Positions 32,123 through 41,874 are shown, counted from the first letter of the stretch. The stretch: 64,000 nucleotides of DNA from Ruminococcus flavefaciens (GCF_900108555.1 NZ_FNWV01000009.1:62001-126000); one strand, 5' to 3'. A program made the numbers and translations. The notes: a model not told the origin generated them from the sequence alone.

Positions 32123-34760
32123 TCTTAAATTATACAAGGGCATCAATAATATAGATGCCGATCTCATTGAAGAAGCCGACTGCAAACACAAGCCCGCAAT
32201 ACATCACTGCTATGCTTTGCCTGCAACTGCGGCAGCGATATTTATAGCTCTCGGTGCTACAGGTATTTTCAATACCGTTAGACCTCAAAGAAAACCTGAT
32301 ATATCGGAAAACGCCGTTATAACGAGTGTGCCTGCCACGTCAGCCGCTGCGACATCGCCTGCAATGACCACTGATATCTGCACAGCGATAACAACTTCTT
32401 TGACGGTCAACAGCACAGAGGCTTTATCTCAGACTTCCGTTTCTTATTCAAAAACAAGCATAATATCCCAGAACAGCCAAACACAAACAGCACAGAACAC
32501 CCAAGAAAAAACAGTACAAAGCACTCAGGTACAAACAGCAGCTATGCCTGCATTTACTGTTACTCAGACAGGTTCCGCAGGCATGGAAGGAACAGCATCT
32601 GTAAGCACTGTAACTACCGCTGTTTCTGAATATGACTATGAATACGAAGGGAGTATTATTATGAGAAAATATGCCGCAGCTTTAGCTGCAATCCTAATTG
32701 CAAGTAATCCGACCACAGTTGCAAATGCTCAGACCTATGAACCTAAAGCCACTATATCTTCTGATGAAGAAGATCTGATGCATTTAAAAGAGCTCGTTGA
32801 TCATTATGATCTCGACATAGACATCAACTGCGACGGCAATATCGATATCTTTGATGCATATGCATTTTACCGTGCTGCTAATTCACGTAATGGTGAAATA
32901 TATGTCCCTGATTATATAATGGAAAAATACAATACTATCAGAGAAACGCAGTTGCCTGTCGAAAAAGAATACTATGATCCCAAAACAAATGAAAACGTGA
33001 CGCAAACCTATTATTACTCATTTTTATGGTATGATTATGTACGCTACCTGTTCGCTTATTATCCTGTAAGTACGGATTATTACGATCCGAATTACTTTAT
33101 TGAAAATTGCCCCGATGAATATAAAGATGATCCTATTCCGCTTGATGTACAAAAGCAGGATATTGATGTGTGGGATATCGTGACATTTAAAAAGAATAAG
33201 TATTATGTAAAGAATGATGACGGAACTTTCAGACCTGTGTGTGCAGACGATTATAAACTGATAAGTGACAATGACCCTGATGCATACTATTCTTCGATTG
33301 ATGAACTGAAATATAAATATGTATATGTAGAAAAATTCGATGAAAATGGCAATGACATTGGTTATTGTCGTTATTATGAATATGATTCTTCTGAGGTATA
33401 TGTGTCACCTGTATACGATTTCATAGATAGCATGAGATATTGGATACACGGTACAGAACGTGATTATAAAATGGTCAAGGATATTATAGAGAACGGATAT
33501 GTTGATGCAGATATCAACTCTGACGGTGTCTTTGATTTCGATGACGTTGTTAAGATAATTTATGTATCAGATATGCTTTGCGATATTGATGATCTTGATT
33601 ATTTGTATGTATCTCAGACTGAATATCCTTTCTATCACTATACAGGTGATGATTATGGTCCTGTAACTGAAGAAGAGTATTATAAGGTCCTTGATCTCTG
33701 CAAAGTAGCAGCGCATTATTTCTATAATACCCGTTTTGAGTATATCGGTCAGTATTTTACGATGTATTACCTCACATACAATGAGATAGACGAGAAATAT
33801 TTTGATCCTATATATTATGAAGATCTGGGCTATTATACTCCAAGACCTATGTCTTGTTCGGCTTGTGTTTTTGCAAATCTCAGCTATTATGAACAGTTCT
33901 CGATAAAATATGGTCCGAACTCAGCTCAGAACAGCTCTGATGCATATGAAGCTCCTGCGCGCTATAATTTTACATCAGCTGAAATAGATTCAGTTTTTCC
34001 GACATACTATAAAAATGTCAAATTAGGTATCCTTCCTAAACCTGACATTGACCTTGACGGAAAAATAACCGTAGCTGACTACAACATACTATACAATCTT
34101 GACATGGAATACTTTACTCCGTACGATATCAGCTATATCGGCACAATGATAAAGAGATATCCAGAACTCAGTGTTAGTATCGGCGTTTCACAGGAAGTAC
34201 GCGATAATTTCGATACAAATTTCGACTTTAACAATAACGGTATCAGTGCAGATGAGCTCGAAGTACAGTGTATGATGATGTATATCCTCAGCGACCTTGA
34301 AAAACAGTATAACGATGAGGATAAGATGAATAAGGAACTTGACAGCTTCTATATGGAACATCCTGAATTACAGTATTATGATATCTTCAACAGCAATATG
34401 GAGAAATTCAACCGTAAACACCACAGGGGAGATGCAGGCTATGTTTATAATGATGAGGAGATATTAGGTATCTCAAGTTCTATAGACACAGTAAGGTACT
34501 ATAGCAGCTATGATCTGATATCCACATTTGTTATCAAAGGAAACGGCGATGCAAACGGTGACGGAACAGTCGATCTTTCTGATGCAGTACTGATAATGCA
34601 GTCTCTGGCAAACCCTTCAAAATACGGTGTTAACGGCAGTGACGACAATCATATCTCAGAAGGAGGCTGTATTCGCGCAGACGTTGACGGTGACGGCGTT
34701 ACTAATATGGACGCTCTCACAATACAGAAATATCTGCTCGGATTATGCAGCATTAATTGA
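32115..34760 (+). CDS. Predicted membrane anti-sigma factor with extracellular EF-hand repeats and C-terminal dockerin
   Basis: An 881-residue protein. Residues 1-33 are cytoplasmic and would hold the sigma factor; 34-52 form a membrane segment; 60-175 are a Ser/Thr/Gln-rich linker. At 183 a second hydrophobic stretch, MRKYAAALAAILIASNPTTV with an ANA cleavage-like site, looks like a signal peptide; the Met at 32661 has AAGGGAG seven bases upstream, so a separate secreted form could be made from within the gene. The rest is Tyr/Asp-rich with EF-hand-like loops at about 234, 466 and 644, and ends in a full dockerin (about 810-880; GDANGDGTVDLSDAVLIMQS). The dockerin could link sigma control to cohesin-bearing scaffoldins; this is inference. 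Anti-sigma function is inferred from position and topology, not from a recognised domain. Confidence 0.78.
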   Translation: MSDLKLYKGINNIDADLIEEADCKHKPAIHHCYALPATAAAIFIALGATGIFNTVRPQRKPDISENAVITSVPATSAAATSPAMTTDICTAITTSLTVNSTEALSQTSVSYSKTSIISQNSQTQTAQNTQEKTVQSTQVQTAAMPAFTVTQTGSAGMEGTASVSTVTTAVSEYDYEYEGSIIMRKYAAALAAILIASNPTTVANAQTYEPKATISSDEEDLMHLKELVDHYDLDIDINCDGNIDIFDAYAFYRAANSRNGEIYVPDYIMEKYNTIRETQLPVEKEYYDPKTNENVTQTYYYSFLWYDYVRYLFAYYPVSTDYYDPNYFIENCPDEYKDDPIPLDVQKQDIDVWDIVTFKKNKYYVKNDDGTFRPVCADDYKLISDNDPDAYYSSIDELKYKYVYVEKFDENGNDIGYCRYYEYDSSEVYVSPVYDFIDSMRYWIHGTERDYKMVKDIIENGYVDADINSDGVFDFDDVVKIIYVSDMLCDIDDLDYLYVSQTEYPFYHYTGDDYGPVTEEEYYKVLDLCKVAAHYFYNTRFEYIGQYFTMYYLTYNEIDEKYFDPIYYEDLGYYTPRPMSCSACVFANLSYYEQFSIKYGPNSAQNSSDAYEAPARYNFTSAEIDSVFPTYYKNVKLGILPKPDIDLDGKITVADYNILYNLDMEYFTPYDISYIGTMIKRYPELSVSIGVSQEVRDNFDTNFDFNNNGISADELEVQCMMMYILSDLEKQYNDEDKMNKELDSFYMEHPELQYYDIFNSNMEKFNRKHHRGDAGYVYNDEEILGISSSIDTVRYYSSYDLISTFVIKGNGDANGDGTVDLSDAVLIMQSLANPSKYGVNGSDDNHISEGGCIRADVDGDGVTNMDALTIQKYLLGLCSIN

Positions 34761-34788
34761 TAATATTGTTGGGGTAATATAAAGTAAC

Positions 34789-34819
34789 AACGGCACGGAA
34801 ATATCCGTGCCGTTTTTTT
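34789..34819 (+). terminator. Terminator of the sigma/anti-sigma operon
   Basis: ACGGCACGGA and TCCGTGCCGT form a 10-bp stem with a 4-nt loop followed by seven T. Confidence 0.9.
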
Positions 34820-34830
34820 CTTTGTGTATA

Positions 34831-37086
34831 TTATCTGACCTCGCTTCCGCCCCATTCAACAACTGTAAAGCCCTTTCTTTCAAAGGTATCAAGCTGCTGA
34901 GGTCGGATATCAACTGTATCTTCAAGTGGGACATAAGTCATGAATATGCGGAGAAGGCTGTCGGGCTCGGGAGTGATGTTAAGCTTTGCGGAATCGGTAT
35001 ATGCATCGCCCTGGAAAGCAATGAGGTTATACTTGTTATGCTCCATTAACGGCAGCCAGTATACGATGAACTCGTTCATTTCTTCCTCGGTAAGTCCAAT
35101 ATATGTGAGTTTTTCTCTGAGGAAGCTTTCTGTATCACTTCCTGCAACGCAGAAGCCCTCTGCGAAGCCGAACCTTGTGCGACAGTTCACAGCGTCCCAG
35201 AACAGGTACTTATGATGTGTACCGTCAGCCTTGTTGAGCAGTGAGCCGTCAGGGTAAGCAGTTACGTCCCAGCCGTTATTGTACTTTGGGTAAGTTGTTG
35301 AGAGCTCGGCTTCGGTAAGCTCAAGCTCAACATGGACATCGGTCTCTTCTTCGGGGTAAAGATAAATTACAGGCTTCTTTGCAACTTGTTCGTAAAAGAT
35401 AGTAGGAGTCATGCCGTCCTCGCTGAACGTTCTTATCCAGCCATACTGTCCGTTATATTCGGTAAACAGCCAATTATCATTATTTTTCTGATATCCGTAC
35501 TCGCTGAGACGGGTGTTCTGCGGGATAGAAGCAACGTTTTCGTAGCTTTCATCAGGTCCGAGATACAATTTCAGACCGTCTTCCCAAACTACAAATGGAG
35601 TCCCGAATTCAAAGTACTCATCAGGCTCAACATAGTCTTTGGTACTTTGTACGATAAGAGCTTTTCTCATCATTATGAGATCGAATATATCAAGCACGTC
35701 ATCATTGCAGAGATCAGCTGCCTGCCAGTCGGCAAGAATGGTATCGGGAACGCCAAGCAGCCATTTTTGCAGCAATACGATATCCGATACATTGAACTCA
35801 CCGTCAGAATTCACATCTCCCGTAGGAGCGGTCATGAGCTTGAATACCACATTCGCAGCACCATTGTCGAACTTCGTGATCGTCACGTAGTCCTCGGGGC
35901 TTATAGTGCCACCGTAATAGCCCATATGATCTGCGCCGTCAGGGAACGAATACCCCTTAGGCAGCGAGCTGCTGTTGAGACTAAAGGAAAAAGAGCTCGA
36001 ATTAAACTGCCTGCCAAGGTCGTTGGATACGATAGCAGGATCGGTCTCCATAACAAGAACAGGACCTGTTGCCACTTCACCGTTGCTGATATTTGTTGCT
36101 ATAGAGGGCATTTCACCTTCGCCTAAAATGATCGCTTCATCGGTATCGCAGTCAGCAAGCGTAACTCTTATCTGACCCGAAAGAAGAATTGTCTGCGCAT
36201 TATCAAGAACAGCACAGTCAGCAGTCAAAGACTGTTTCATTTCATCTTCGGAAAATGGCGGTCTCAGCTCCCATGTGAAATTTGGAGCATACTCCCATTC
36301 TATCTTTGCGCAGCCGTCCTTGACAGCCTTATACGCAGCTACCTGATATATGTCACCGCCGTCAACAGGTTCGGCAGTCTCTTCGCTGCAAAACAGAAAA
36401 GCTGCGCGTTCAAAATTCTCGGAATAGTCCTCTGATCTTTCGCGCCATGATAACGGAGAGCCTGCATTTGACTCCATACAGAATACAACATAGTTGTCCT
36501 TGACCGAAACCTCGCCGTGTTTTTTGACATAGTCCGTATATTCTTTTTCACAGTCAGGCAGCCAGCTGTAAATATCCGTCTCGGTAACGCTCAGATCATC
36601 TTTTGCTGAGAAGGAATAACGTGAGATCGCATGACCGTATTTCAGATCGGGATCGGGTTCATCAGTCAATACGTCGACAACAGCAATATCAAAGTCACAG
36701 GCTTGCTGAGGAGCTAATACAGCTACTTCATAGTAATAATGGCTGTCTTTCGATGAATAATTCGTATGCCACAGTATTTTTACCGAGCTGTCTGTTGGCA
36801 CTATCTCGTATTGCAGTATACCCTTCGGTTCAGCCTCTGAGCTTGTAGCCATGCTTAATTGTGATACAACACAGATGATACCGTTATCAATATGCACAGT
36901 TCCGTAAGTGTTTCGGAACTCGATCGCTGAACTAAGGTCTTTTGGTACCCAGTCGGGGATAGATGCTGCGTTAACGGTTCCAGCCGCATTAACGCTTGAC
37001 GGAGTAAACAGACTTGTGGGAGCTGCGGAAAAAGAGATAATTGCCGTGGAAGCTGCCAGAATAACAGCCGCAAATTTTTTTAACAT
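34831..37086 (-). CDS. Secreted dockerin protein with SH3-like and KPVIYLYP domains
   Basis: A 751-residue exported protein. Signal peptide 1-34 (start MLKKFAAVILAASTAIISFS). Residues 40-415 are unassigned and beta-rich with three related blocks (such as SAIEFRNTYGTVHIDNGIIC), possibly cohesin-like or carbohydrate-binding folds. A dockerin follows (about 422-485; GDVNSDGEFNVSDIVLLQKW), then an SH3-like segment (LYLGPDESYENVASIPQNTR) and the KPVIYLYP domain (571-751). The last three modules match the GH9 protein at 145-3819 nearly residue for residue, and the DNA is also alike, suggesting recent duplication or gene conversion. ATG 37086 with AGGTGA upstream is preferred to 37161 because it starts a proper signal peptide. 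Confidence 0.85.
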   Translation of the reverse strand: MLKKFAAVILAASTAIISFSAAPTSLFTPSSVNAAGTVNAASIPDWVPKDLSSAIEFRNTYGTVHIDNGIICVVSQLSMATSSEAEPKGILQYEIVPTDSSVKILWHTNYSSKDSHYYYEVAVLAPQQACDFDIAVVDVLTDEPDPDLKYGHAISRYSFSAKDDLSVTETDIYSWLPDCEKEYTDYVKKHGEVSVKDNYVVFCMESNAGSPLSWRERSEDYSENFERAAFLFCSEETAEPVDGGDIYQVAAYKAVKDGCAKIEWEYAPNFTWELRPPFSEDEMKQSLTADCAVLDNAQTILLSGQIRVTLADCDTDEAIILGEGEMPSIATNISNGEVATGPVLVMETDPAIVSNDLGRQFNSSSFSFSLNSSSLPKGYSFPDGADHMGYYGGTISPEDYVTITKFDNGAANVVFKLMTAPTGDVNSDGEFNVSDIVLLQKWLLGVPDTILADWQAADLCNDDVLDIFDLIMMRKALIVQSTKDYVEPDEYFEFGTPFVVWEDGLKLYLGPDESYENVASIPQNTRLSEYGYQKNNDNWLFTEYNGQYGWIRTFSEDGMTPTIFYEQVAKKPVIYLYPEEETDVHVELELTEAELSTTYPKYNNGWDVTAYPDGSLLNKADGTHHKYLFWDAVNCRTRFGFAEGFCVAGSDTESFLREKLTYIGLTEEEMNEFIVYWLPLMEHNKYNLIAFQGDAYTDSAKLNITPEPDSLLRIFMTYVPLEDTVDIRPQQLDTFERKGFTVVEWGGSEVR

Positions 37087-37381
37087 CTTAAATTCACCTA
37101 CATTCCTTGATTTTAGCAATGTAAAATTGCAGTTTAGCGGAAGATGATTCCTTATACGCATTAACGAATGATGATGCGGAGATGTGCGGCTGAAATCGTA
37201 AACTTTTTGTGAACAAAAAATAATGGAGCTTCACTGCATACAAGCGGATATCTTTATACATAAAATGAGCAGTATACAGAAGCACCTATCAAAATGGCTG
37301 TTGATGAAAAATGCTGTTGAAGAAGGCGTATGACTCTTTTTGTCATATTGTCAGGATATAAGGCTAAAGCATAAATAATAA

Positions 37382-37410
37382 TTGTAATTCGGCTAAAAAT
37401 GTGGTATAAT
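37382..37410 (+). promoter_or_regulatory. Promoter of the flavodoxin-like gene
   Basis: TTGTAA-N17-TATAAT preceded by TGTGG, 84 nt before the coding start. The 37162-37493 gap also holds the upstream region of the divergent dockerin gene. Confidence 0.65.
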
Positions 37411-37493
37411 GGTCGTGTTGCCGACAGTATGATCTGCTGCAGTGACCTTGCAGGCGGCAGCCTTGTATCAAATAAACTAAAGGAGAGAATGAA

Positions 37494-38027
37494 ATGAAAG
37501 TATTAGTAATAACAGGAAGTGCTCACAAAAACGGAACCACCGCATATCTTACCGAGCAGTTTATTAAAGGTGCTGAGGAAGCAGGCAATGAGGTCTGGCG
37601 TTTTGATGCGGCATATAAAAACGTACATCCGTGTATTGCCTGTGAAAAATGTCACGACGGTACAGTAGGCTGTGTATTCAAAGACGATATGCAGGAACTG
37701 AACCCGCATCTGATAGAAGCAGATGCCATAGTATTCGTATCGCCGATATACTATTATGATATAAATGCACAGCTCAAGGCAGTTATCGACCGCTTTTATG
37801 CAAATGACGCTGTTCTGCACGGAAACAAAAAAGCTGTCCTTATGGTGACAATGGCAGATGATAACCTTGAAACAGCCAATGGCGCACTTGAGACCTTTAA
37901 GGGCATGACAAAGTATCTTGAATGGGATATCGCAGGCACGGTAGTCGGAGTAAACTGCATGACTCCTGATATGCTGAAGGATACCGATTATCCCAAGCAG
38001 GCATACGAACTCGGAAAGGCTCTTTGA
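37494..38027 (+). CDS. NAD(P)H-dependent FMN reductase / flavodoxin-fold protein
   Basis: A 177-residue flavodoxin-fold protein with the FMN phosphate loop GSAHKNGTT, the iron-sulfur-flavoprotein-like CIACEKCHDGTVGCVFKDD segment, and SPIYYYDINAQLKAVIDRFY. It probably reduces quinones or other small electrophiles with FMN; the cysteine cluster is shorter than needed to be sure of an iron-sulfur centre. AAGGAG precedes the ATG. Confidence 0.9.
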   Translation: MKVLVITGSAHKNGTTAYLTEQFIKGAEEAGNEVWRFDAAYKNVHPCIACEKCHDGTVGCVFKDDMQELNPHLIEADAIVFVSPIYYYDINAQLKAVIDRFYANDAVLHGNKKAVLMVTMADDNLETANGALETFKGMTKYLEWDIAGTVVGVNCMTPDMLKDTDYPKQAYELGKAL

Positions 38028-38360
38028 GCACTGAGATATGTATACTGCTTTTTCTGTTACGGCAGTTAAGTTCATATTATACATCAAGTTATTCCGTGAT
38101 CGTATCTGACAGATAAGCTTATATATGAAGAGATAGATAAATTGGCTGAAGAAAGCGTTATAAAGCCTTACGTGCTTGCTTGGAATGAACGCATATCAAA
38201 TGTGATCTCGTTATATCTTTGAATATATACAAAATTCAAACCCATATGTCAATATTCCAATTTGTATAAATTTTCGTGCAATTTTAATAGTAAACTATAT
38301 GGTTGATTTGTTGAAAATGCCAAAAATCAAAGACAGATTTGATTTACCTTATTTTTTCAC

Positions 38361-38389
38361 TTGCTTTTTTTTTTGCCAACGGGTATAAT
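38361..38389 (+). promoter_or_regulatory. Promoter for the polysaccharide operon leader
   Basis: TTGCTT-N17-TATAAT is the best promoter in the 38028-39065 gap. If used, the mRNA has a leader of about 670 nt before the first operon gene, containing several hairpins (TTTTCGC/GCGAAAA near 38442, GGCAGT/ACTGCC near 38500 and the large one at 38555). Confidence 0.5.
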
Positions 38390-38554
38390 TGAAACGTACG
38401 GGTTTTGTTCGTTTAATATTATTAATAGAATACGGTGTTTTCGCGGAATGTTTTTGCGAAAACATAAAATATTATAAAAAAAGCAGCATAAGATCGCCGG
38501 CAGTGTGATACCATTTTAGTTATACTGCCTGCTCAAAAACTCTTGATATAGATA

Positions 38555-38612
38555 AAGCCTTTGAAAGACATAAGAGATCATCAATGATATGCGGTCTCAT
38601 GTCAAAAGGCTT
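38555..38612 (+). other. Long interrupted hairpin in the polysaccharide operon leader
   Basis: AAGCCTTT pairs with AAAGGCTT (8 bp), then GACAT with ATGTC and AGA with TCT, forming a stem of about 16 pairs with small bulges and a 15-nt loop. The sequence after it lacks a T-run, so it is not a simple terminator. It may be a regulatory leader structure or the end of a small RNA. Confidence 0.45.
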
Positions 38613-38848
38613 ATTATATAACACAACGATCTGAATGGTCTGCCTGATCATATTTGCTTATGCATTTGAGTTTTACCGTAGATACGGTACTCTGAATGTG
38701 GTTTCATGGTAATAGCCATTTTGTATAATGCGGCTTGCTGAAAAATATCGTTTTCCAAAGTCAGGATAAAGCAGTCGGAGCGTATCGTGACTATATGACG
38801 TATAATAAGATCATTCCCATAAGCTGTATAAGCTTGTGAAAGAGTGCT

Positions 38849-38989
38849 ATGGCATATATATTTCATATTAAAATAGGTGTCGTTTGCATATTCGGCGGAA
38901 ATGAAGTTGAGTACGTGGACGGCAAAGTTTTGTATGAACAGATATTTGGCAAGCAGCGGTTTGCATTTGGTGAAATGCACGTTTTATGA
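38849..38989 (+). pseudogene. Small ORF or gene fragment, 46 residues
   Basis: The frame MAYIFHIKIGVVCIFGGNEV then EYVDGKVLYEQIFGKQRFAF ends GEMHVL and a stop. It has natural composition but a weak ribosome site, and upstream frames contain similar broken pieces. I cannot name the family; it is probably a remnant. Confidence 0.25.
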
Positions 38990-39065
38990 GAGAATGGATC
39001 AGTAAACATTCATTTTGTTGAAAAAACTTTTTCTAAGATAGTAATAATTAGGAGATGTAAATTTA

Positions 39066-40283
39066 ATGAGTTCAACACAAAAGAGATCGATCCCTTTCAG
39101 CCCACCGGATATCAGCGAAGCTGAGATAAATGAAGTTTGTGAAGCACTTCGTTCGGGTTGGATAACTACAGGTCCGAAAACAAAGCAGCTTGAAAAAGAG
39201 GTCGCTGAATATGTAGGCACTGACCGTGCGGTTTGTCTTAATTCGCAGACAGCCTGTGCTGAAATGGCACTTCGTATCCTTGGTATCGGAGAAGGTGACG
39301 AGGTCATCGTTCCTGCGTATACATACACAGCTTCTGCTTCTGTTGTATATCATGTCGGCGCAAAGATCGTCCTTGTTGATGTTCAGAAGGACAGCCTTGA
39401 AATGGATTATGATGCGCTTGAGAACGCAATAACGGAAAAGACAAAGGCTATCATACCTGTTGATCTGGCAGGTATACCTTGTGACTATGACAGGATATTT
39501 GCTATAGTTGAAGCTAAAAAGAATCTTTTCAAGCCTTCAAACAAGATACAGGAGGCTTTGGGAAGAATAGCTGTATGTGCCGATACAGCTCATGCTTTCG
39601 GTGCTTCATGGCATGGCAGAATGGCAGGCTCTATTGCAGATTTCTCTTCTTTCTCGTTCCATGCGGTAAAGAACTTTACAACTGCCGAGGGCGGTGCTCT
39701 TTCATGGAGAAATATCGACGGCATAGATAATGAGGAGATATATCATAATGTACAGCTTTTCAGCCTTCACGGTCAGAGCAAGGACGCTCTTGCAAAGACT
39801 CAGCTCGGCGCTTGGGAGTATGATATCGTGGGTGCATGGTATAAGTGCAACATGACAGATATCGCAGCTGCTATGGGACTTGCTCAGATGAAGCGTTATC
39901 CCGGTATGCTTGCAAGACGTAAGCAGATAATCGAAAAATATGATTCTGTTCTCGTTCCTCTTGGAGTTGAAACATTAAAGCACTATACAGAGGATCATAT
40001 CTCTTCGGGACATCTTTATATCACAAGAATACCCGGTATCAGCCCTGAAAAGCGTTCTGATATCATAATCGAAATGGCTGAGCAGGGAGTTGCCTGCAAT
40101 GTTCATTACAAGCCTCTTCCTATGCATACAGCATATAAGGACATGGGATTTGACATCAAGGATTTCCCGAATGCATATAACAGGTTTGCAAATGAGATAA
40201 CTCTTCCGCTTCATACCTGTCTTACAGATGAAGATGTTGAGTACGTACTTGAAAAGTATTCAAGTATCATAAGGAGTTTATAA
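39066..40283 (+). CDS. DegT/DnrJ/EryC1/StrS-family sugar aminotransferase
   Basis: A 405-residue PLP-dependent aminotransferase that adds an amino group to a nucleotide-linked keto sugar. The PLP-binding pocket is visible in ADTAHAFGASW and the Schiff-base Lys in FHAVKNFTTAEGGAL; EITLPLHTCLTDEDVEYV is the usual C-terminal signature. It is the first gene of the polysaccharide operon and directly precedes the initiating sugar transferase, as in PglE/PglC-type systems that start glycans with a 4-amino-4,6-dideoxy sugar. AGGAG lies upstream of the ATG. Confidence 0.93.
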   Translation: MSSTQKRSIPFSPPDISEAEINEVCEALRSGWITTGPKTKQLEKEVAEYVGTDRAVCLNSQTACAEMALRILGIGEGDEVIVPAYTYTASASVVYHVGAKIVLVDVQKDSLEMDYDALENAITEKTKAIIPVDLAGIPCDYDRIFAIVEAKKNLFKPSNKIQEALGRIAVCADTAHAFGASWHGRMAGSIADFSSFSFHAVKNFTTAEGGALSWRNIDGIDNEEIYHNVQLFSLHGQSKDALAKTQLGAWEYDIVGAWYKCNMTDIAAAMGLAQMKRYPGMLARRKQIIEKYDSVLVPLGVETLKHYTEDHISSGHLYITRIPGISPEKRSDIIIEMAEQGVACNVHYKPLPMHTAYKDMGFDIKDFPNAYNRFANEITLPLHTCLTDEDVEYVLEKYSSIIRSL

Positions 40284-40300
40284 TACAGTAGGTGCAGTTG

Positions 40301-40999
40301 ATGACATTAAGAAAATGGGAAGATCTTCCGAAGTTCATGAGACGTAAGGAAGTTCGCGAGTATTACGACATTCTAAGCAAAAAACGTTTCAGTCTGAAGT
40401 GCAAAAGAATATTCGATGTTGTGCTCTCAGCGATAATGCTTATTATTTTGCTGCCTGTTTTTGTAATACTTGCAGTGGCGATCAAGCTTGATTCACCGGG
40501 ACCTGTTTTTTACAAGCAGGAAAGAGTAACTCAGTATGGAAAGAAATTCAAGATATACAAGTTCCGTACAATGGTGAATAATGCTGATAAGGTCGGGGCA
40601 GCAGTTACAGTAGGCAATGACAGCCGTATCACCCGAGTTGGTTCAAAAATACGTGATTATAGGCTCGATGAGATCGGACAGCTTATAAATGTCCTCAAGG
40701 GCGAAATGAGTTTTGTAGGCACTCGTCCCGAGGTCGTAAAGTATGTAAAGGGTTATACACCTGAAATGCTCGCAACATTACTGCTTCCGGCAGGCATTAC
40801 ATCAGAAGCGTCTATTCGCTATAAAGATGAAGCGCGTTTGCTTGATGCAGCTGATGATGTTGACAAGGTGTATATTGAACAGGTCCTTCCCGGCAAGATG
40901 ATATGGAATCTCGAAAGTATAAGACGCTTCAGATTCCTTAGAGAAATATTAACGATGTTTAGAACAGCTGCAGCTGTAATGGGGAAAAATTATGACTGA
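40301..40999 (+). CDS. Initiating undecaprenyl-phosphate sugar phosphotransferase
   Basis: A 232-residue PglC/WcaJ-C-terminal-type enzyme that transfers a sugar-1-phosphate to undecaprenyl phosphate, the first membrane step of the repeat unit. One re-entrant hydrophobic helix (VVLSAIMLIILLPVFVILAV) precedes the catalytic LDSPGPVFYKQERV, KIYKFRTM and LDEIGQLINVLKGEMSFVGT motifs. The short form without extra membrane helices is typical of Gram-positive EPS and of PglC. GTG 40292 is possible, but ATG 40301 has AGGTG at better spacing. Overlaps licD by 8 bases. Confidence 0.92.
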   Translation: MTLRKWEDLPKFMRRKEVREYYDILSKKRFSLKCKRIFDVVLSAIMLIILLPVFVILAVAIKLDSPGPVFYKQERVTQYGKKFKIYKFRTMVNNADKVGAAVTVGNDSRITRVGSKIRDYRLDEIGQLINVLKGEMSFVGTRPEVVKYVKGYTPEMLATLLLPAGITSEASIRYKDEARLLDAADDVDKVYIEQVLPGKMIWNLESIRRFRFLREILTMFRTAAAVMGKNYD

Positions 41000-41870
41000 A
41001 AAAAATAGTATAATCCATGCTACAACACGTGAACTTCAAGAGAAAATGCTTGAAATGCTGTTGTATTTTGACGAGTTCTGCAAAAAAAACAACTTAATGT
41101 ATTACCTTTGCGGAGGCTGCCTTATCGGCGCTGTAAGGCATAAGGGATTTATCCCTTGGGACGATGACATAGACCTCTTCATGCCTCGTCCTGATTATGA
41201 GAAATTAGCAAAGATATGGAATCAGACTGCGGATACGAGCAAGTATGTTTATTGCCGAACAACAAGAAATAAGGTTTACCATGACGGCGGTGCATCAGTT
41301 CGTGATATCCGCACAACAGAGATCAATCGTCATAGCATAAATGAAGATATCTGTCACGGCATCGCACTGGAAATAATGCCTATAGACGGCTGTCCAAAGT
41401 CTAAGATAAAGCGCGCAAGTCAGCTTTATAATGCATTTATGTTCAGCCTTTTCAATGTTCAGAGACTTCCTGACAATAAGGGCGGACTTATCCGTGCTTT
41501 TTCAAATATCATATATAAGATAGTAAGATCTCCCGAATCAAGATATAAGATCTGGAAGAAATGTCAGAGAAAAATGACAAGATTCAAGTGGGACGATTGT
41601 GACGAAGTTACGGAGCTGATCGGTTCTATAAAGGGAATGCTGCTCAGACATCCGAAAAAGGATTTCGATAATGTTGTGTATCTGGACTTTGAAGGACATA
41701 AGGTCCCGGTCATGGCAGGTTATGAACGTTATCTGACCGAGATCTGGGGCGACTATATGCAGCTTCCGCCTGTAGAAAAGCGCGTTGCAAAGCATGATGC
41801 GGTTTATCTGAGCACAACAGAGCCATATAAACAGTTTAAAGGCAAATACTATTGTGTAGCAAAGGATTAG
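40992..41870 (+). CDS. LicD-family phosphotransferase
   Basis: A 292-residue LicD-type protein with GGCLIGAVRHKGFIPWDDDI followed by DLFMPRPDYEKL; the DDDID acidic motif is the metal-binding active site. Family members move phosphocholine or other phospho-polyols from CDP-linked donors onto glycans. No choline-uptake or choline-kinase genes are nearby, while a cytidylyltransferase gene is two genes downstream, so the donor is probably a CDP-polyol made within this operon. Confidence 0.9.
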   Translation: MTEKNSIIHATTRELQEKMLEMLLYFDEFCKKNNLMYYLCGGCLIGAVRHKGFIPWDDDIDLFMPRPDYEKLAKIWNQTADTSKYVYCRTTRNKVYHDGGASVRDIRTTEINRHSINEDICHGIALEIMPIDGCPKSKIKRASQLYNAFMFSLFNVQRLPDNKGGLIRAFSNIIYKIVRSPESRYKIWKKCQRKMTRFKWDDCDEVTELIGSIKGMLLRHPKKDFDNVVYLDFEGHKVPVMAGYERYLTEIWGDYMQLPPVEKRVAKHDAVYLSTTEPYKQFKGKYYCVAKD

Positions 41871-41874
41871 CCGA

